This document shows, piece by piece, positions 1-8,363 of a DNA stretch of 64,000 nt. Numbering within the stretch: position 1 is the first letter of the stretch; each line of letters begins with the position of its first letter. The notes under the pieces were generated by a model that saw only the letters and a list, made by a program, of their open reading frames with translations, did not search any database and was not told the origin of the DNA. A program made the translations under genes and the position numbers. Origin of the DNA: Butyrivibrio sp. (GTDB lineage Bacteria > Bacillota > Clostridia > Lachnospirales > Lachnospiraceae); contig SVFY01000003.1 in assembly GCA_015056625.1 (NCBI GenBank), forward strand, positions 124,001 to 188,000, given 5' to 3'.

Positions 1-817
1 TATCCTGTCTTTTATTGAGCCTTGCTCCCCAGAAGCTGAAGGTGGAGTTGGCGCAGATATTTCCTTTGCAGTGGCTCATGAGCATGAGATCCTGCACCGA
101 GTTTTTACCGGTATTCCAGTCAACTATGGTGTAAATCGATGGGTCAGAGAAGTGTTCCCTTGCGTATTCGTGATCGCTGGTAAAAATGTAGAAGTGGGTA
201 GATCCATCTTTTACCCTGAAATAATCCATGGCGCCCCTGTAATACTCCTCCGTGGCGATGTTGCCAAGGATGGCAGCATTTGGAGGATCCAGGTAATCTC
301 CCCTTCTTATGTGGACGCTGACAGAAGTCTCGTGCTCCATCTTGTCCACAAGAGCCATGTTCCTTGTATGGAGCATCTCATCTGTGTGATCTGGAAATTC
401 AAACTTCTCTATAAGCTCATCCATTATGTCGCCGTAGTACTTCTGGCATGCGAAATACCCTGTAATATACTTATCTTCCAGGGAAAAGAGCTCATCGTGG
501 TACATCTTTGATTCTGCAAAAACTTTTGGATTTTCATGCTGCCAGATGCCAAGCTTTTTAAGGCATTTGCCTGCTATTTTCTGGATGAGATTTCTCTTAA
601 GAAAGTAATTCCTCTCGTCATCCGTGCACTCCTCAAAGTCCACGTTCTTAAAAAGTGATAGTTCAAAGTCCCTTGGTGCCAGCATGATCTTCTGCGTGGA
701 CTTATCAAACCATGACAGGTCAAGCTTAACATCCTTTCCCATATCCCGAAGCTTGCAGTAAACTGCATATTGCTGCATTTGGTTCCCCAAACCTCCTGCA
801 ATCTGTACAATTAACAT
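1..817 (-). CDS. Alpha-1,2-fucosyltransferase family protein (GT11), 3' end cut by window edge
   Basis: This gene is absent from the ORF track because its stop lies left of the window; I translated it by hand and found 272 open codons. The start ATG at 817 follows GGGGGA with a 7-base spacer. It has the GT11 hallmarks: GGLGNQM at residues 8-14, GYFACQKYYGD near 119-129, HIRRGDY at 169-175 and ANSTFSFWGA near 256-265. GT11 enzymes transfer L-fucose from GDP-fucose, usually alpha-1,2 to galactose, in the cytoplasm on a lipid-linked glycan. Family lengths near 290-300 suggest only about 20-30 residues are missing. It is the last visible gene of the long minus-strand array. Donor supply by gmd and fcl in the same window fits. 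The linkage and acceptor are not shown by sequence. Confidence 0.9.
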   Translation of the reverse strand, partial: MLIVQIAGGLGNQMQQYAVYCKLRDMGKDVKLDLSWFDKSTQKIMLAPRDFELSLFKNVDFEECTDDERNYFLKRNLIQKIAGKCLKKLGIWQHENPKVFAESKMYHDELFSLEDKYITGYFACQKYYGDIMDELIEKFEFPDHTDEMLHTRNMALVDKMEHETSVSVHIRRGDYLDPPNAAILGNIATEEYYRGAMDYFRVKDGSTHFYIFTSDHEYAREHFSDPSIYTIVDWNTGKNSVQDLMLMSHCKGNICANSTFSFWGARLNKRQD

Positions 818-836
818 TTCGTAATCCCCCAATAGA

Positions 837-2048
837 TTATTTCCTGTTTTCCATGATCCACTTGTAGGAATTTATGAGAGACTGTGTGTCCTCAATTTCC
901 TGTACTGGAAGCACATAGTGGTCTGTGGTTCCAAAAAGATCTGTTGCGATTCCCCTGCTCTTTACAGAATAGCCAATTACAAGAGTTGGTACGCCGGTGC
1001 TGTAGGCCGCAATAGTGCTGTGGGTCCTGGCTCCAACAAAGAAGCTGCAGCACGAGATATATCCCTTAAGCACCTCTGCGGAATTGTCCTTAACCATCTG
1101 GATCCTGCCTGTATCCTTAAACTCCTCATAGAGTTCCCCAAGTGGCTTTCTATCATCTGTGTGGCCCCATATAACATGAGGCACTAAAAGGATGTCCTTG
1201 TCAGTGGTATCAAGGATGAACCTGATAAAGTTCCTGTAGCTGTCCCTTACCTTATCAGGGTACTTGGCCCTTTCAAGGACCATGGGGCTTAGGTTGATCC
1301 CCACAGGACCACCCTTTTGTATATCTTCAGGCACCTGCTTTAGATCCTTAAGCAGTTCAAATGCAGGGTCCTTTCTTATCTCCAGCTTGTCCTTGTTGAT
1401 GCCGGCTCCCACCAGAGCGCCATAGGTGATGGATTCCCTGGCGATTATATGTGTGTAGCTCCTCAGGTCATCAAGGAGCCTTGGGTTTTCTGATAATGAA
1501 TCAGGTTCGATGGAACATCCCCACAAAAGTGTATCAAAGCCCTTTTTCTTAAAGACATTGTGGGCCAGGATAAGATCATCCACCATCTCAGGGTAGCAGT
1601 AATTGTCGCCGCCAATGGAAACTGCCAGTGGCCGAAGGCCATTTTCTGAAGGCTCGTAGGCTGGCACTTCTACCTCGGCGCACATTTCCTCATATACTTT
1701 GAATGCATCTTTAAATCTGTATCTTAAAAAAGACTCTCTATCTCCAGTGATCTTTCTGTAGCCGTAATAAATAATGTGGTCAAATAAATGTCTGTCTATG
1801 TGGTTTTCTTCTACAATGGTGCAAAGACCACTCTTTTCAATATCCCCCAGTCGGTACTTTCTATCCTCCCTGGCACTGTTGGTCACCAGAACGATCGGAA
1901 GCCGCGAATCTGCGCCATTATATGCTCTGATCGCTTCAATGATCCTGATAAGGCTGTCTGCGATGGCCTCGCATCCATGATTGCCGGATCCTGCATGCAT
2001 ATACAGAATAATGGGTCTTCCCAGATCAATACTCATGATGTCTTTCAT
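837..2048 (-). CDS. Polysaccharide pyruvyl transferase family protein (WcaK/CsaB-like)
   Basis: The 403-residue protein has the polysaccharide pyruvyl transferase architecture. An N-terminal HAGSGNHGCEAI motif (residues 18-29) forms the first nucleotide/PEP-binding loop, SIGGDNY lies near 145, and the C-terminal GARTHSTIAAYSTGVP and GYSVKSRGIA motifs lie near 340-365. Known family members put a pyruvate ketal from phosphoenolpyruvate on a sugar of a cell-surface polymer; some relatives are of unknown specificity. The start ATG overlaps the stop of the upstream GT2 gene by four bases (ATGA); Met5 is an alternative start. Pyruvylation would add negative charge to the polymer. Family assignment is firm, the substrate is inferred. 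Confidence 0.82.
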   Translation of the reverse strand: MKDIMSIDLGRPIILYMHAGSGNHGCEAIADSLIRIIEAIRAYNGADSRLPIVLVTNSAREDRKYRLGDIEKSGLCTIVEENHIDRHLFDHIIYYGYRKITGDRESFLRYRFKDAFKVYEEMCAEVEVPAYEPSENGLRPLAVSIGGDNYCYPEMVDDLILAHNVFKKKGFDTLLWGCSIEPDSLSENPRLLDDLRSYTHIIARESITYGALVGAGINKDKLEIRKDPAFELLKDLKQVPEDIQKGGPVGINLSPMVLERAKYPDKVRDSYRNFIRFILDTTDKDILLVPHVIWGHTDDRKPLGELYEEFKDTGRIQMVKDNSAEVLKGYISCCSFFVGARTHSTIAAYSTGVPTLVIGYSVKSRGIATDLFGTTDHYVLPVQEIEDTQSLINSYKWIMENRK

Positions 2049-3037
2049 CCCTTCTTGTGTTTATAGTATAGATCAAGGTAAGCTTTCGGACTTATCCTGA
2101 ACAGCATGACCTTGATCTTGTAGCCGAAAGACAGCCCCGCAAAGGCTCCTCTCGTCTTCAGAGCATGGCCGATCTGATCCATGGCCTCTGAAACTGCAAG
2201 ATCTGCAAGCACATCATCCCTCTCATTTTTCCCCTGAACTGCTACCTTGCCAACCACCAGAAGTGCAGTCATTATCTGGCTGCAGGAAAGGCTTACAAAG
2301 GCGTACTCTGACACCTGCTTCTTGTAGGGCAGGATCCTCTTTTCAGCCATTTTCCAGCACACAAACTGATCCATGTAGCTCTCCTTGAAGGCGCTCCCCA
2401 TGGCTCCATCCTGGTTGTCGTTATATATGTAATCTTCCTCAGTGATAAGCCTGATGGTGTGGTCCTTCTCCTGAGAAAGAGCAAGATCGATCAAAAATAT
2501 AAGATCCTCACCTATGGTGAGTTTCTCATTAAATCTGATATTCCTGTAATTGATGGTATGTCTGTCAAAGAGCTTACCCCAAACGTGGGTATTCTCATTG
2601 AGTATGGAATTTTCTATATACTGAAAGCCGCTGAGTTTCTGAGGGGAAACATACTTTTTGGTCTCATCCACAAGGACAGTTCCCTCGTCAGCGTACTTGG
2701 TCATGTTGTCTATGAGAGTCTCTTTTACCTGGTCGTCAGAGTCCACAAACACAAGAAATCTTCCGGATGCTCTCTCTATCCCAAGGTTACGGGCGTGGGA
2801 CACTCCGTGATTTTTGCTGTGGATCACCACTATGAGGTTTTCTCCGTACTCCTTTTGGAGCTCGTCACAGATATCTGATGAGCCATCTGTTGAGCCATCA
2901 TCCACCAGGATGATCTCCATTTCATCAGGCTCTACAAACTTCTGGTTTAAACAAGATAAGACACACGTTTTTAGTGTGTCTTTTGCCTGATAAACAGGGA
3001 TTATAATACTTGCTATTTTTTCTCTACTATCTGCCAT
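2045..3037 (-). CDS. Glycosyltransferase family 2
   Basis: This 330-residue GT-A fold enzyme begins with IIIPVYQAKDTL, then has a nucleotide-binding DDGSTDGSSD near residues 46-55 and a DSDDQV motif near 100 in place of the usual metal-binding DxD. HVWGKLFDR near 150 is typical of GT2 enzymes from Firmicute capsule loci. There is no membrane anchor, so it should act at the inner leaflet on undecaprenyl-linked intermediates. Its stop overlaps the start of the pyruvyltransferase, and six bases separate it from the membrane protein upstream. Donor and linkage cannot be read from the sequence. Confidence 0.85.
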   Translation of the reverse strand: MADSREKIASIIIPVYQAKDTLKTCVLSCLNQKFVEPDEMEIILVDDGSTDGSSDICDELQKEYGENLIVVIHSKNHGVSHARNLGIERASGRFLVFVDSDDQVKETLIDNMTKYADEGTVLVDETKKYVSPQKLSGFQYIENSILNENTHVWGKLFDRHTINYRNIRFNEKLTIGEDLIFLIDLALSQEKDHTIRLITEEDYIYNDNQDGAMGSAFKESYMDQFVCWKMAEKRILPYKKQVSEYAFVSLSCSQIMTALLVVGKVAVQGKNERDDVLADLAVSEAMDQIGHALKTRGAFAGLSFGYKIKVMLFRISPKAYLDLYYKHKKG

Positions 3038-3043
3038 TATCTA

Positions 3044-4411
3044 TCAGTATCCTGTCCAGCTCTCTCTTTCTACGCCAATGATGTACCAAAGGCCGTAGTG
3101 CTCAGCATAGCTTAGGTTCAGCCAGTTGAATTTATCCTCACAAATATCTGAGTCATATGCCATTGAAAATCTGTTAACCCATTCCGGCCTCAGCATCGGA
3201 GCTTCCACTACCATTTCCTCACCCTGAGAAACTTCAGTAAGGTAAGCGTCTCTTTCGTCGAACTCTCTCTTTATCCTGGCGAGATTAGCACCATCTTCAA
3301 TGTAAGTAAACAAGAAGAGCACTGAAAGGACTGTAGCAAGCCCAGTTGCAAAGATCTGTATAAGGTCTTCAGAAAAACCTTCGTTGATGATCCAGCTAAA
3401 GCCATTCGCAATAGCAGTCATAAGAAACAGGCTTGCGCAATAGTAGGTACGAAGCTGTGAATCCGGAACTGCCACAAGAGCATAGCTTGTAACGAAAAAT
3501 GCAGCTCCAAACAAAAACATATCTGACACCGCAGGAACGAACTTATCACCAGAACCAGTCCTATAGGCTATGGCTATGACCATGACTATAAATACCAGGA
3601 TCAGTACCAGATAGTTTTCCTTAAGCGTAAGTGTAACCCTAAGGAACCTTGCAGCCATTGCCAAAAGCCCTGTGTGAGCCTCCTCAGCTGCTGCTGCTCT
3701 TGAGCTGTTTCCAGGAGATAAGATCATTATCAAAAAGCCGATGATATTTCCCAAAAGTCCGGAGACCATCCAACTTCTGATACCTTTAAAGTTCTTCGTC
3801 TTCATCCACTTAAGGAACATAAGAAGCAGAACGATAAAGATAACTCCGCCAGAGGAATTCTCATTGCACCAGCCGGCCAGCACTCCAAGAAGGAACATTC
3901 CGATAATTGATCTGAGGCTCCCTTTTTTATCTTCCCTGTAGGCCTTCCTGAACAGGAGAATGTAAATGAACATAATGGTGGCAGTAAACAGATAATTGCA
4001 GGCGCCGGTTTCCCAGAACACGTTGTTGCTGATAGCCGGATCAAAGAGCCACATAAGTATCAATATTCCTACATATACCCTGATGTCGTATTCTTTTTTA
4101 AAGTCAACACACTGGTAGATACATAGCGACAGGACCACAAAAACAAGTCCCGCAGCGATATTGAACACAGCCTTATTGCCAGTAAAGAAAAAGATCCTCA
4201 TGATAATGTGGGCTACGCTTCTGCCTGTGTGTTCCATATAGTGCTCATACTCCTGAACAAACAGATCAAAGAAACTATGAGCCTGCGCCACCTTGTCTCC
4301 ATAGATGACATCATCTGACATATTGGGCGTAAGGAACTCATAGATTGAAACCATTATGAAATTAACAAAAGCAACTGCATAGAACAGCTTTTTTCTGAGC
4401 TTGTCACTCAT
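3044..4411 (-). CDS. Polytopic membrane protein, DUF6056-like (GT-C type)
   Basis: The 455-residue protein has about ten hydrophobic segments. Short conserved patches sit in the first extracytoplasmic loop (NMSDDVIYGD, with an adjacent acidic pair, and HTGRSVAH) and near FWETGACNYLF. These are features of DUF6056-like proteins, common in Lachnospiraceae and Lactobacillales surface-glycan loci. The layout, with an acidic loop after TM1, resembles GT-C glycosyltransferases that use polyprenyl-phosphate sugars outside the membrane, but this is inference. A soluble tail of about 65 residues follows the last TM segment. It overlaps the upstream Wzy-like gene by eight bases. Confidence 0.6.
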   Translation of the reverse strand: MSDKLRKKLFYAVAFVNFIMVSIYEFLTPNMSDDVIYGDKVAQAHSFFDLFVQEYEHYMEHTGRSVAHIIMRIFFFTGNKAVFNIAAGLVFVVLSLCIYQCVDFKKEYDIRVYVGILILMWLFDPAISNNVFWETGACNYLFTATIMFIYILLFRKAYREDKKGSLRSIIGMFLLGVLAGWCNENSSGGVIFIVLLLMFLKWMKTKNFKGIRSWMVSGLLGNIIGFLIMILSPGNSSRAAAAEEAHTGLLAMAARFLRVTLTLKENYLVLILVFIVMVIAIAYRTGSGDKFVPAVSDMFLFGAAFFVTSYALVAVPDSQLRTYYCASLFLMTAIANGFSWIINEGFSEDLIQIFATGLATVLSVLFLFTYIEDGANLARIKREFDERDAYLTEVSQGEEMVVEAPMLRPEWVNRFSMAYDSDICEDKFNWLNLSYAEHYGLWYIIGVERESWTGY

Positions 4412-5585
4412 CTATTTTCCCCTTAAATAAACTACACAGATAAACCCCTGCGATCAGCAGGTAAAAGGCCCTTCCTATGTACCTTGATACAAAGGTTGCC
4501 TCGATAATAGTATATACAGACACAGATAGGGTTATCAACACTGACCAGATGTCCTTCTTTTTATAACACACGTATATCACCAGAGCCACTGCCACAGCAA
4601 TGAGCACAGTAGGCACGATACCATACCAGTAAAAGAGTCTGACCCAGCCCATATCAAAGTACCCGTCAGCACCTCTCCCGGCAAAAAGTTTCCAATTGCT
4701 GGCTATTCCTCCATGCTCAGGCACTGAATAGTAGAGATTGCTTATCCTGTAATTCAATGCAACATCCATTCTCCAAACCCAAACAGGTATCCCAATCCCC
4801 CCAGTAGTGTATTCTCCCTCGGCACACAATCCTGCAAACACAGCAGTTGTCATGCAAAATACAGGCGTTACCATAAAAGAAATGATATATGGCAGTTTGT
4901 AACTTTTAAGATTTTTTGTGATACGCAGGATCAGTGCTATAGCAAGCGTCATAAACAGCATGAGTATTCCTGTTCTTGACCTTGTTAAAAGAGAAAATAA
5001 TATCGACAGAATAATAACAAGACCATACTTTATGAGGCTTGCATTTTCACCATAAATCCACAGCCACATAAGAACAAGAACATATACACAGCCAAGAAGA
5101 GTATTGGGATGCCCAAAGCCAAGAACAAGTCTTGACTCATCAGCAATTCCCCTTCCATAATCTGCGATCAATACTACGTCTCCCAAAAACCCAAAAAGAG
5201 CCAGGGCAGCAATCACCAAAAAGCCTGCTATGCTGACAAAGAAACTGTACTTCATAGCTTTTTTCAGGTCTATGTCCCTGGTTGCCATCATAAACGTGGC
5301 AATTCTAAGAAGATCATTCTTCCCAGACAGGCGATAGCAAAGCGTAGTAAAGCACCATATTACAGCTATTACCACCCACTGTTTCCTGTCGTGCTTCATT
5401 ATGATCACAGCTAAAAAAGTCAAAAGAAATGTTACCCTAAAGACATAGCTCTCATATTCGAAAAGAATCTCACTCTTTTCAAGGATCATAAGAAAAAGCT
5501 CAATTGAAAGAGCTACATAGAAAAGTATCTGGGAGTATTTTTTTCTGTTTTCTTCTGATAGAATCCTGTTTATCATGTACGTCAT
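4404..5585 (-). CDS. Wzy-like O-antigen/EPS polymerase family membrane protein
   Basis: This is a 393-residue protein with about ten to eleven TM segments. It carries GFGHPN at residues 156-161 and TRSRTG at 201-206, patches typical of the divergent Wzy-like polymerases of Firmicute capsule loci. A larger extracytoplasmic loop (about residues 255-305) precedes the last helices. Wzy proteins join flipped repeat units at the outer membrane leaflet. The ATG overlaps the GT17 stop as ATGA, and the gene overlaps the DUF6056-like gene by eight bases. A second, unrelated-looking polymerase candidate lies at 33616-36231. Sequence conservation in this family is weak, so ligase or flippase roles are not excluded. 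Confidence 0.68.
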   Translation of the reverse strand: MTYMINRILSEENRKKYSQILFYVALSIELFLMILEKSEILFEYESYVFRVTFLLTFLAVIIMKHDRKQWVVIAVIWCFTTLCYRLSGKNDLLRIATFMMATRDIDLKKAMKYSFFVSIAGFLVIAALALFGFLGDVVLIADYGRGIADESRLVLGFGHPNTLLGCVYVLVLMWLWIYGENASLIKYGLVIILSILFSLLTRSRTGILMLFMTLAIALILRITKNLKSYKLPYIISFMVTPVFCMTTAVFAGLCAEGEYTTGGIGIPVWVWRMDVALNYRISNLYYSVPEHGGIASNWKLFAGRGADGYFDMGWVRLFYWYGIVPTVLIAVAVALVIYVCYKKKDIWSVLITLSVSVYTIIEATFVSRYIGRAFYLLIAGVYLCSLFKGKIDE

Positions 5586-6538
5586 CTAAAGATCATCCTT
5601 TTGATCTTACGAATGGCCTTTCTGAAAAATCTTCCAACTGTTATATCGAACCTGTGATAGATCTTTGAGAAAGCAGTTATCTTCGGCATCACCAAATGCC
5701 CATATTCCGTCAGATGTTCCCTTAAGTACTTGGGATAACTGCCATCGATCTCAACTCTTTCAAATCTTGCATCCCTGCCAAAGATATCCTGGCCAAGCAC
5801 AAGCCTGTCCATAGTCTCAAGGATTATTTCTCTCTCGTTGTACTCCTGATGAGCTGCTGCCTCAACCTTAACTCCAATCCTCTTTACAGGATTGGTCTCA
5901 TGGTCTCCACCCATATACCCAAAGTGCCAGCCTCCATTTGCAACTCTCACTGCATTTTCGTCAGTGACAGCGCAGAGGTCACGGAGCCTTACTATTCCCT
6001 CTTTAGGTATGTTATCGATGGAAGTTACCTTTGTGCCAAGCCACTTCCTGTCTTTTTCAGCAATCTGTGGAAATTCTCTGGTTATAGAAAGAAGCTTACC
6101 TGACTTTTCTTCCATGTTCAGAAATCCATAAAAATTCCTCTGAGCAAGGTGATAAACTTTCGTCTTGTCAAAACTCTTTATTATCTTTTCCAGTTCTATC
6201 GGGTTAGGTATCTCATCACAATCGCCAAAGATGACCATGTCATCGCTTGTTGCTCCGACTTCTTTTAGTCCCTCTATCAAACGGTTCTTTTGAAAATAAT
6301 CTCTCTGATGAGTTGTGCCCGTTGTCGGAGAATCCTCAACTGTCACATAAACAATCTTGTCTAAAAACTTCTTGAACCTATCTCTGTTAGCGTTAAAGCA
6401 CAGATCCTTCTCCTGTCCGGAGAAAGTCATAGTAGCTTCCTCGATGATAAACTTGTCTACAAATTTGTCCAGTATATTAAGCCGAAGCTCCAAAATATCA
6501 AGTTCATTGAAAAAAGGTATGCAGTCGTATACTTTCAC
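5582..6538 (-). CDS. Glycosyltransferase family 17 protein
   Basis: The 318-residue protein begins MKVYDCIPFFNELDILELR and has FGDCDEIPNP near residue 105 and GGWHFGYMGG near 203, the conserved positions of GT17. This family is named for the eukaryotic bisecting beta-1,4-N-acetylglucosaminyltransferase MGAT3. Bacterial homologues occur in surface polysaccharide loci, and most lack a demonstrated substrate. There is no signal peptide or TM segment; the basic C-terminus (RKAIRKIKRM) may contact the membrane. ATGA overlaps are present at both ends. The family call is strong and HexNAc transfer is an inference. Confidence 0.85.
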   Translation of the reverse strand: MKVYDCIPFFNELDILELRLNILDKFVDKFIIEEATMTFSGQEKDLCFNANRDRFKKFLDKIVYVTVEDSPTTGTTHQRDYFQKNRLIEGLKEVGATSDDMVIFGDCDEIPNPIELEKIIKSFDKTKVYHLAQRNFYGFLNMEEKSGKLLSITREFPQIAEKDRKWLGTKVTSIDNIPKEGIVRLRDLCAVTDENAVRVANGGWHFGYMGGDHETNPVKRIGVKVEAAAHQEYNEREIILETMDRLVLGQDIFGRDARFERVEIDGSYPKYLREHLTEYGHLVMPKITAFSKIYHRFDITVGRFFRKAIRKIKRMIFR

Positions 6539-7587
6539 TTTCTGATCCTCGCTTTGATAAAAGCCTTAACTCTACACTTTAGTACATTGCGCATAAACAT
6601 CTTATATGGGTATGAACATGTTTGAATACTGTGATAAAAAATGTCTTCCTCAGATGCCCATTTTGGAAGGTTCCGCCCATAATACTCACGATAAAATGCA
6701 TCTGCAAAAAGCTCCTTGAGTTTTTCAGAAATCTCTTTTCTTCTCATGTCTGACATAACTATCGTCTTAGCGGCTATGCAGGTAGTGAGCGCTTTTCTCT
6801 CTGCAATCATATCAGAGTATTCCATGGGCTTGTCTTCCCATTTTTTTGCATATGCTTCAAGTTTTTCCCAGGCATACTTCTGATTTGGTAAAAACTCTTC
6901 ATGATATTTCCCGGTAAGTCCCTGATTATCACATCTGTATCTATAAATAGTCTTCTCCAGATAAGAAATTCTTTCAGCCCTGTCCAGGAACTGAGCGGTC
7001 TGCAAGAGGTCTTCTCCATGATTTAAAAAGATATTTTCATCTTCAGCCAATGATGCAGCTGCCAGCTCTTTTCTCACACATTTATTCCAGAGGGGATTGA
7101 GCAGATCTCCCTGGCACATGGTGTCATAGAACACCTTCTTATCTGCTTTCTCATAAAGTCTTCCGGGCACAAATGGAAAAGTCCTTAGTGAGACTCCTGA
7201 AGCAGAGAGTCTTTCATAGTTGTAAAAAATGATATCCGGAAATTTATCTTTTTCGCAACTGCCCAAAAAACTGTCAAGTTCAGCTACTGCCCCAGTCTTA
7301 AGCTCATCATCCGCATCCAAAAAAAGAAGCCATTCACCAGATGCCACTTCCATACCAAGGCGTCTGGCAGCATAGGCTCCAATTTTTCCCCTGTGGAAAG
7401 CAGTTACCATATGGTAAGTGGCCGCATAATCATCACATCTTTTGGCACTGTCATCGGTAGATCCATTCTCAATGAGGATCACTTCCACATCAAGGGATCC
7501 ATCATGGGTCTGCCCCAGTACAGATTCCATGGCTCTGTCTAAATATTCAACTCCGTTATATACGGGAATAATGACCGAAAACTTCAT
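6535..7587 (-). CDS. Glycosyltransferase family 2
   Basis: The protein is 350 residues when started at the ATG at 7587, which overlaps the previous stop as ATGA. The ORF track start at 7629 adds 14 residues inside the neighbouring gene and is rejected. The N-terminus KFSVIIPVYNG leads a GT-A domain with ENGSTDDSAK near 40 and FLDADDEL near 90. The C-terminal half (HGEDLLQTAQFLD, IYRYRCDN) resembles other Firmicute GT2 enzymes and ends in a basic tail. It probably adds one sugar to a lipid-linked intermediate in the cytoplasm. Donor and linkage are unknown. Confidence 0.85.
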   Translation of the reverse strand: MKFSVIIPVYNGVEYLDRAMESVLGQTHDGSLDVEVILIENGSTDDSAKRCDDYAATYHMVTAFHRGKIGAYAARRLGMEVASGEWLLFLDADDELKTGAVAELDSFLGSCEKDKFPDIIFYNYERLSASGVSLRTFPFVPGRLYEKADKKVFYDTMCQGDLLNPLWNKCVRKELAAASLAEDENIFLNHGEDLLQTAQFLDRAERISYLEKTIYRYRCDNQGLTGKYHEEFLPNQKYAWEKLEAYAKKWEDKPMEYSDMIAERKALTTCIAAKTIVMSDMRRKEISEKLKELFADAFYREYYGRNLPKWASEEDIFYHSIQTCSYPYKMFMRNVLKCRVKAFIKARIRK

Positions 7588-8351
7588 GTGATACCGTGCT
7601 CCCTCTTCCACTTGTCTGTCCTTCTCCAAAACAGAAGTGGGCGAATCGCCATCTTAAATCTCTTTTGGGGGTTGTAGAATCTTGGATATCCAGAATTCTC
7701 TCCCCACCATTTATGGAACACAAAGGGCTCAATTCCCTTATTTTCCGGCAGAGGATGCTCCCTTCCAAAGGTGATGGCAGTATCAAGATCTGCCCATTTA
7801 AGGCCTGCTTTTTCCATCTCATTTTTGTGGTAGCAGCAAAGGAAAATGTCCTCGTTGTAAAATCCATCAAAAACCTTTTCCCATTTAAGGTCATGAAGGG
7901 AAGGGTATTCAAGAAGTCTTTTTGACCTTAAGGATACACTGTTTCCAACCCTGCAGATCTCTCCATTGCTATCTCTGTAGAGGTAGTCGTTTTTGGGAAG
8001 TGGCCAGGGAGATCCTATATAGTCATAGTCAAGAAATACATCTCTCCAGTTCTCCGGGTGGATCACAAAACCATCGGCGTGGACCACCAGGCAGTAGTCA
8101 GTTTTAATGTGGTCTTTAAGCTCATAGACCATCTTGTAGTTGAACTTGTCTATACTGTCCAGCTTACTTGTGTGACTATACCTGATACTTTTTGGCAGAT
8201 ACCATGGCTTTTTATCAGTAACCAGCACTGCATCGCCAAACTCAATGCCGCGCATGCTGTACTTCATGGCCCTTACCGTCTCATATATATTTACACTTGT
8301 CATAGCCACCAGAGTAACCTGTGGCAACTGCAATTTCTGCTCTTTACTCAT
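7584..8351 (-). CDS. DUF5672 family protein, probable glycosyltransferase
   Basis: The 255-residue protein contains the DUF5672 signatures: VTLVAMTSVNIYETVRAM near the N-terminus, VVHADGFV near 90, DYIGSPWP near 110, VGNSVSLRSKRLLE near 135 and YNEDIFLCCY near 163. The family is related to GT-A glycosyltransferases; HADGF occupies the DxD position and the NED motif the catalytic-acid position. It is common beside GT2 and GT11 genes in bacterial glycan clusters, as here. It is soluble and presumably cytoplasmic. No enzymatic activity is established to my knowledge, so the substrate is left open. Confidence 0.78.
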   Translation of the reverse strand: MSKEQKLQLPQVTLVAMTSVNIYETVRAMKYSMRGIEFGDAVLVTDKKPWYLPKSIRYSHTSKLDSIDKFNYKMVYELKDHIKTDYCLVVHADGFVIHPENWRDVFLDYDYIGSPWPLPKNDYLYRDSNGEICRVGNSVSLRSKRLLEYPSLHDLKWEKVFDGFYNEDIFLCCYHKNEMEKAGLKWADLDTAITFGREHPLPENKGIEPFVFHKWWGENSGYPRFYNPQKRFKMAIRPLLFWRRTDKWKREHGIT

Positions 8352-8363
8352 AAAACTCCGTCT

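Noticed and set aside
71-511. Plus-strand ORF of 146 residues
   Set aside because: It is antisense to the GT11 gene at 1-817, whose motifs are clear. The plus-strand product has no recognisable features or ribosome site.
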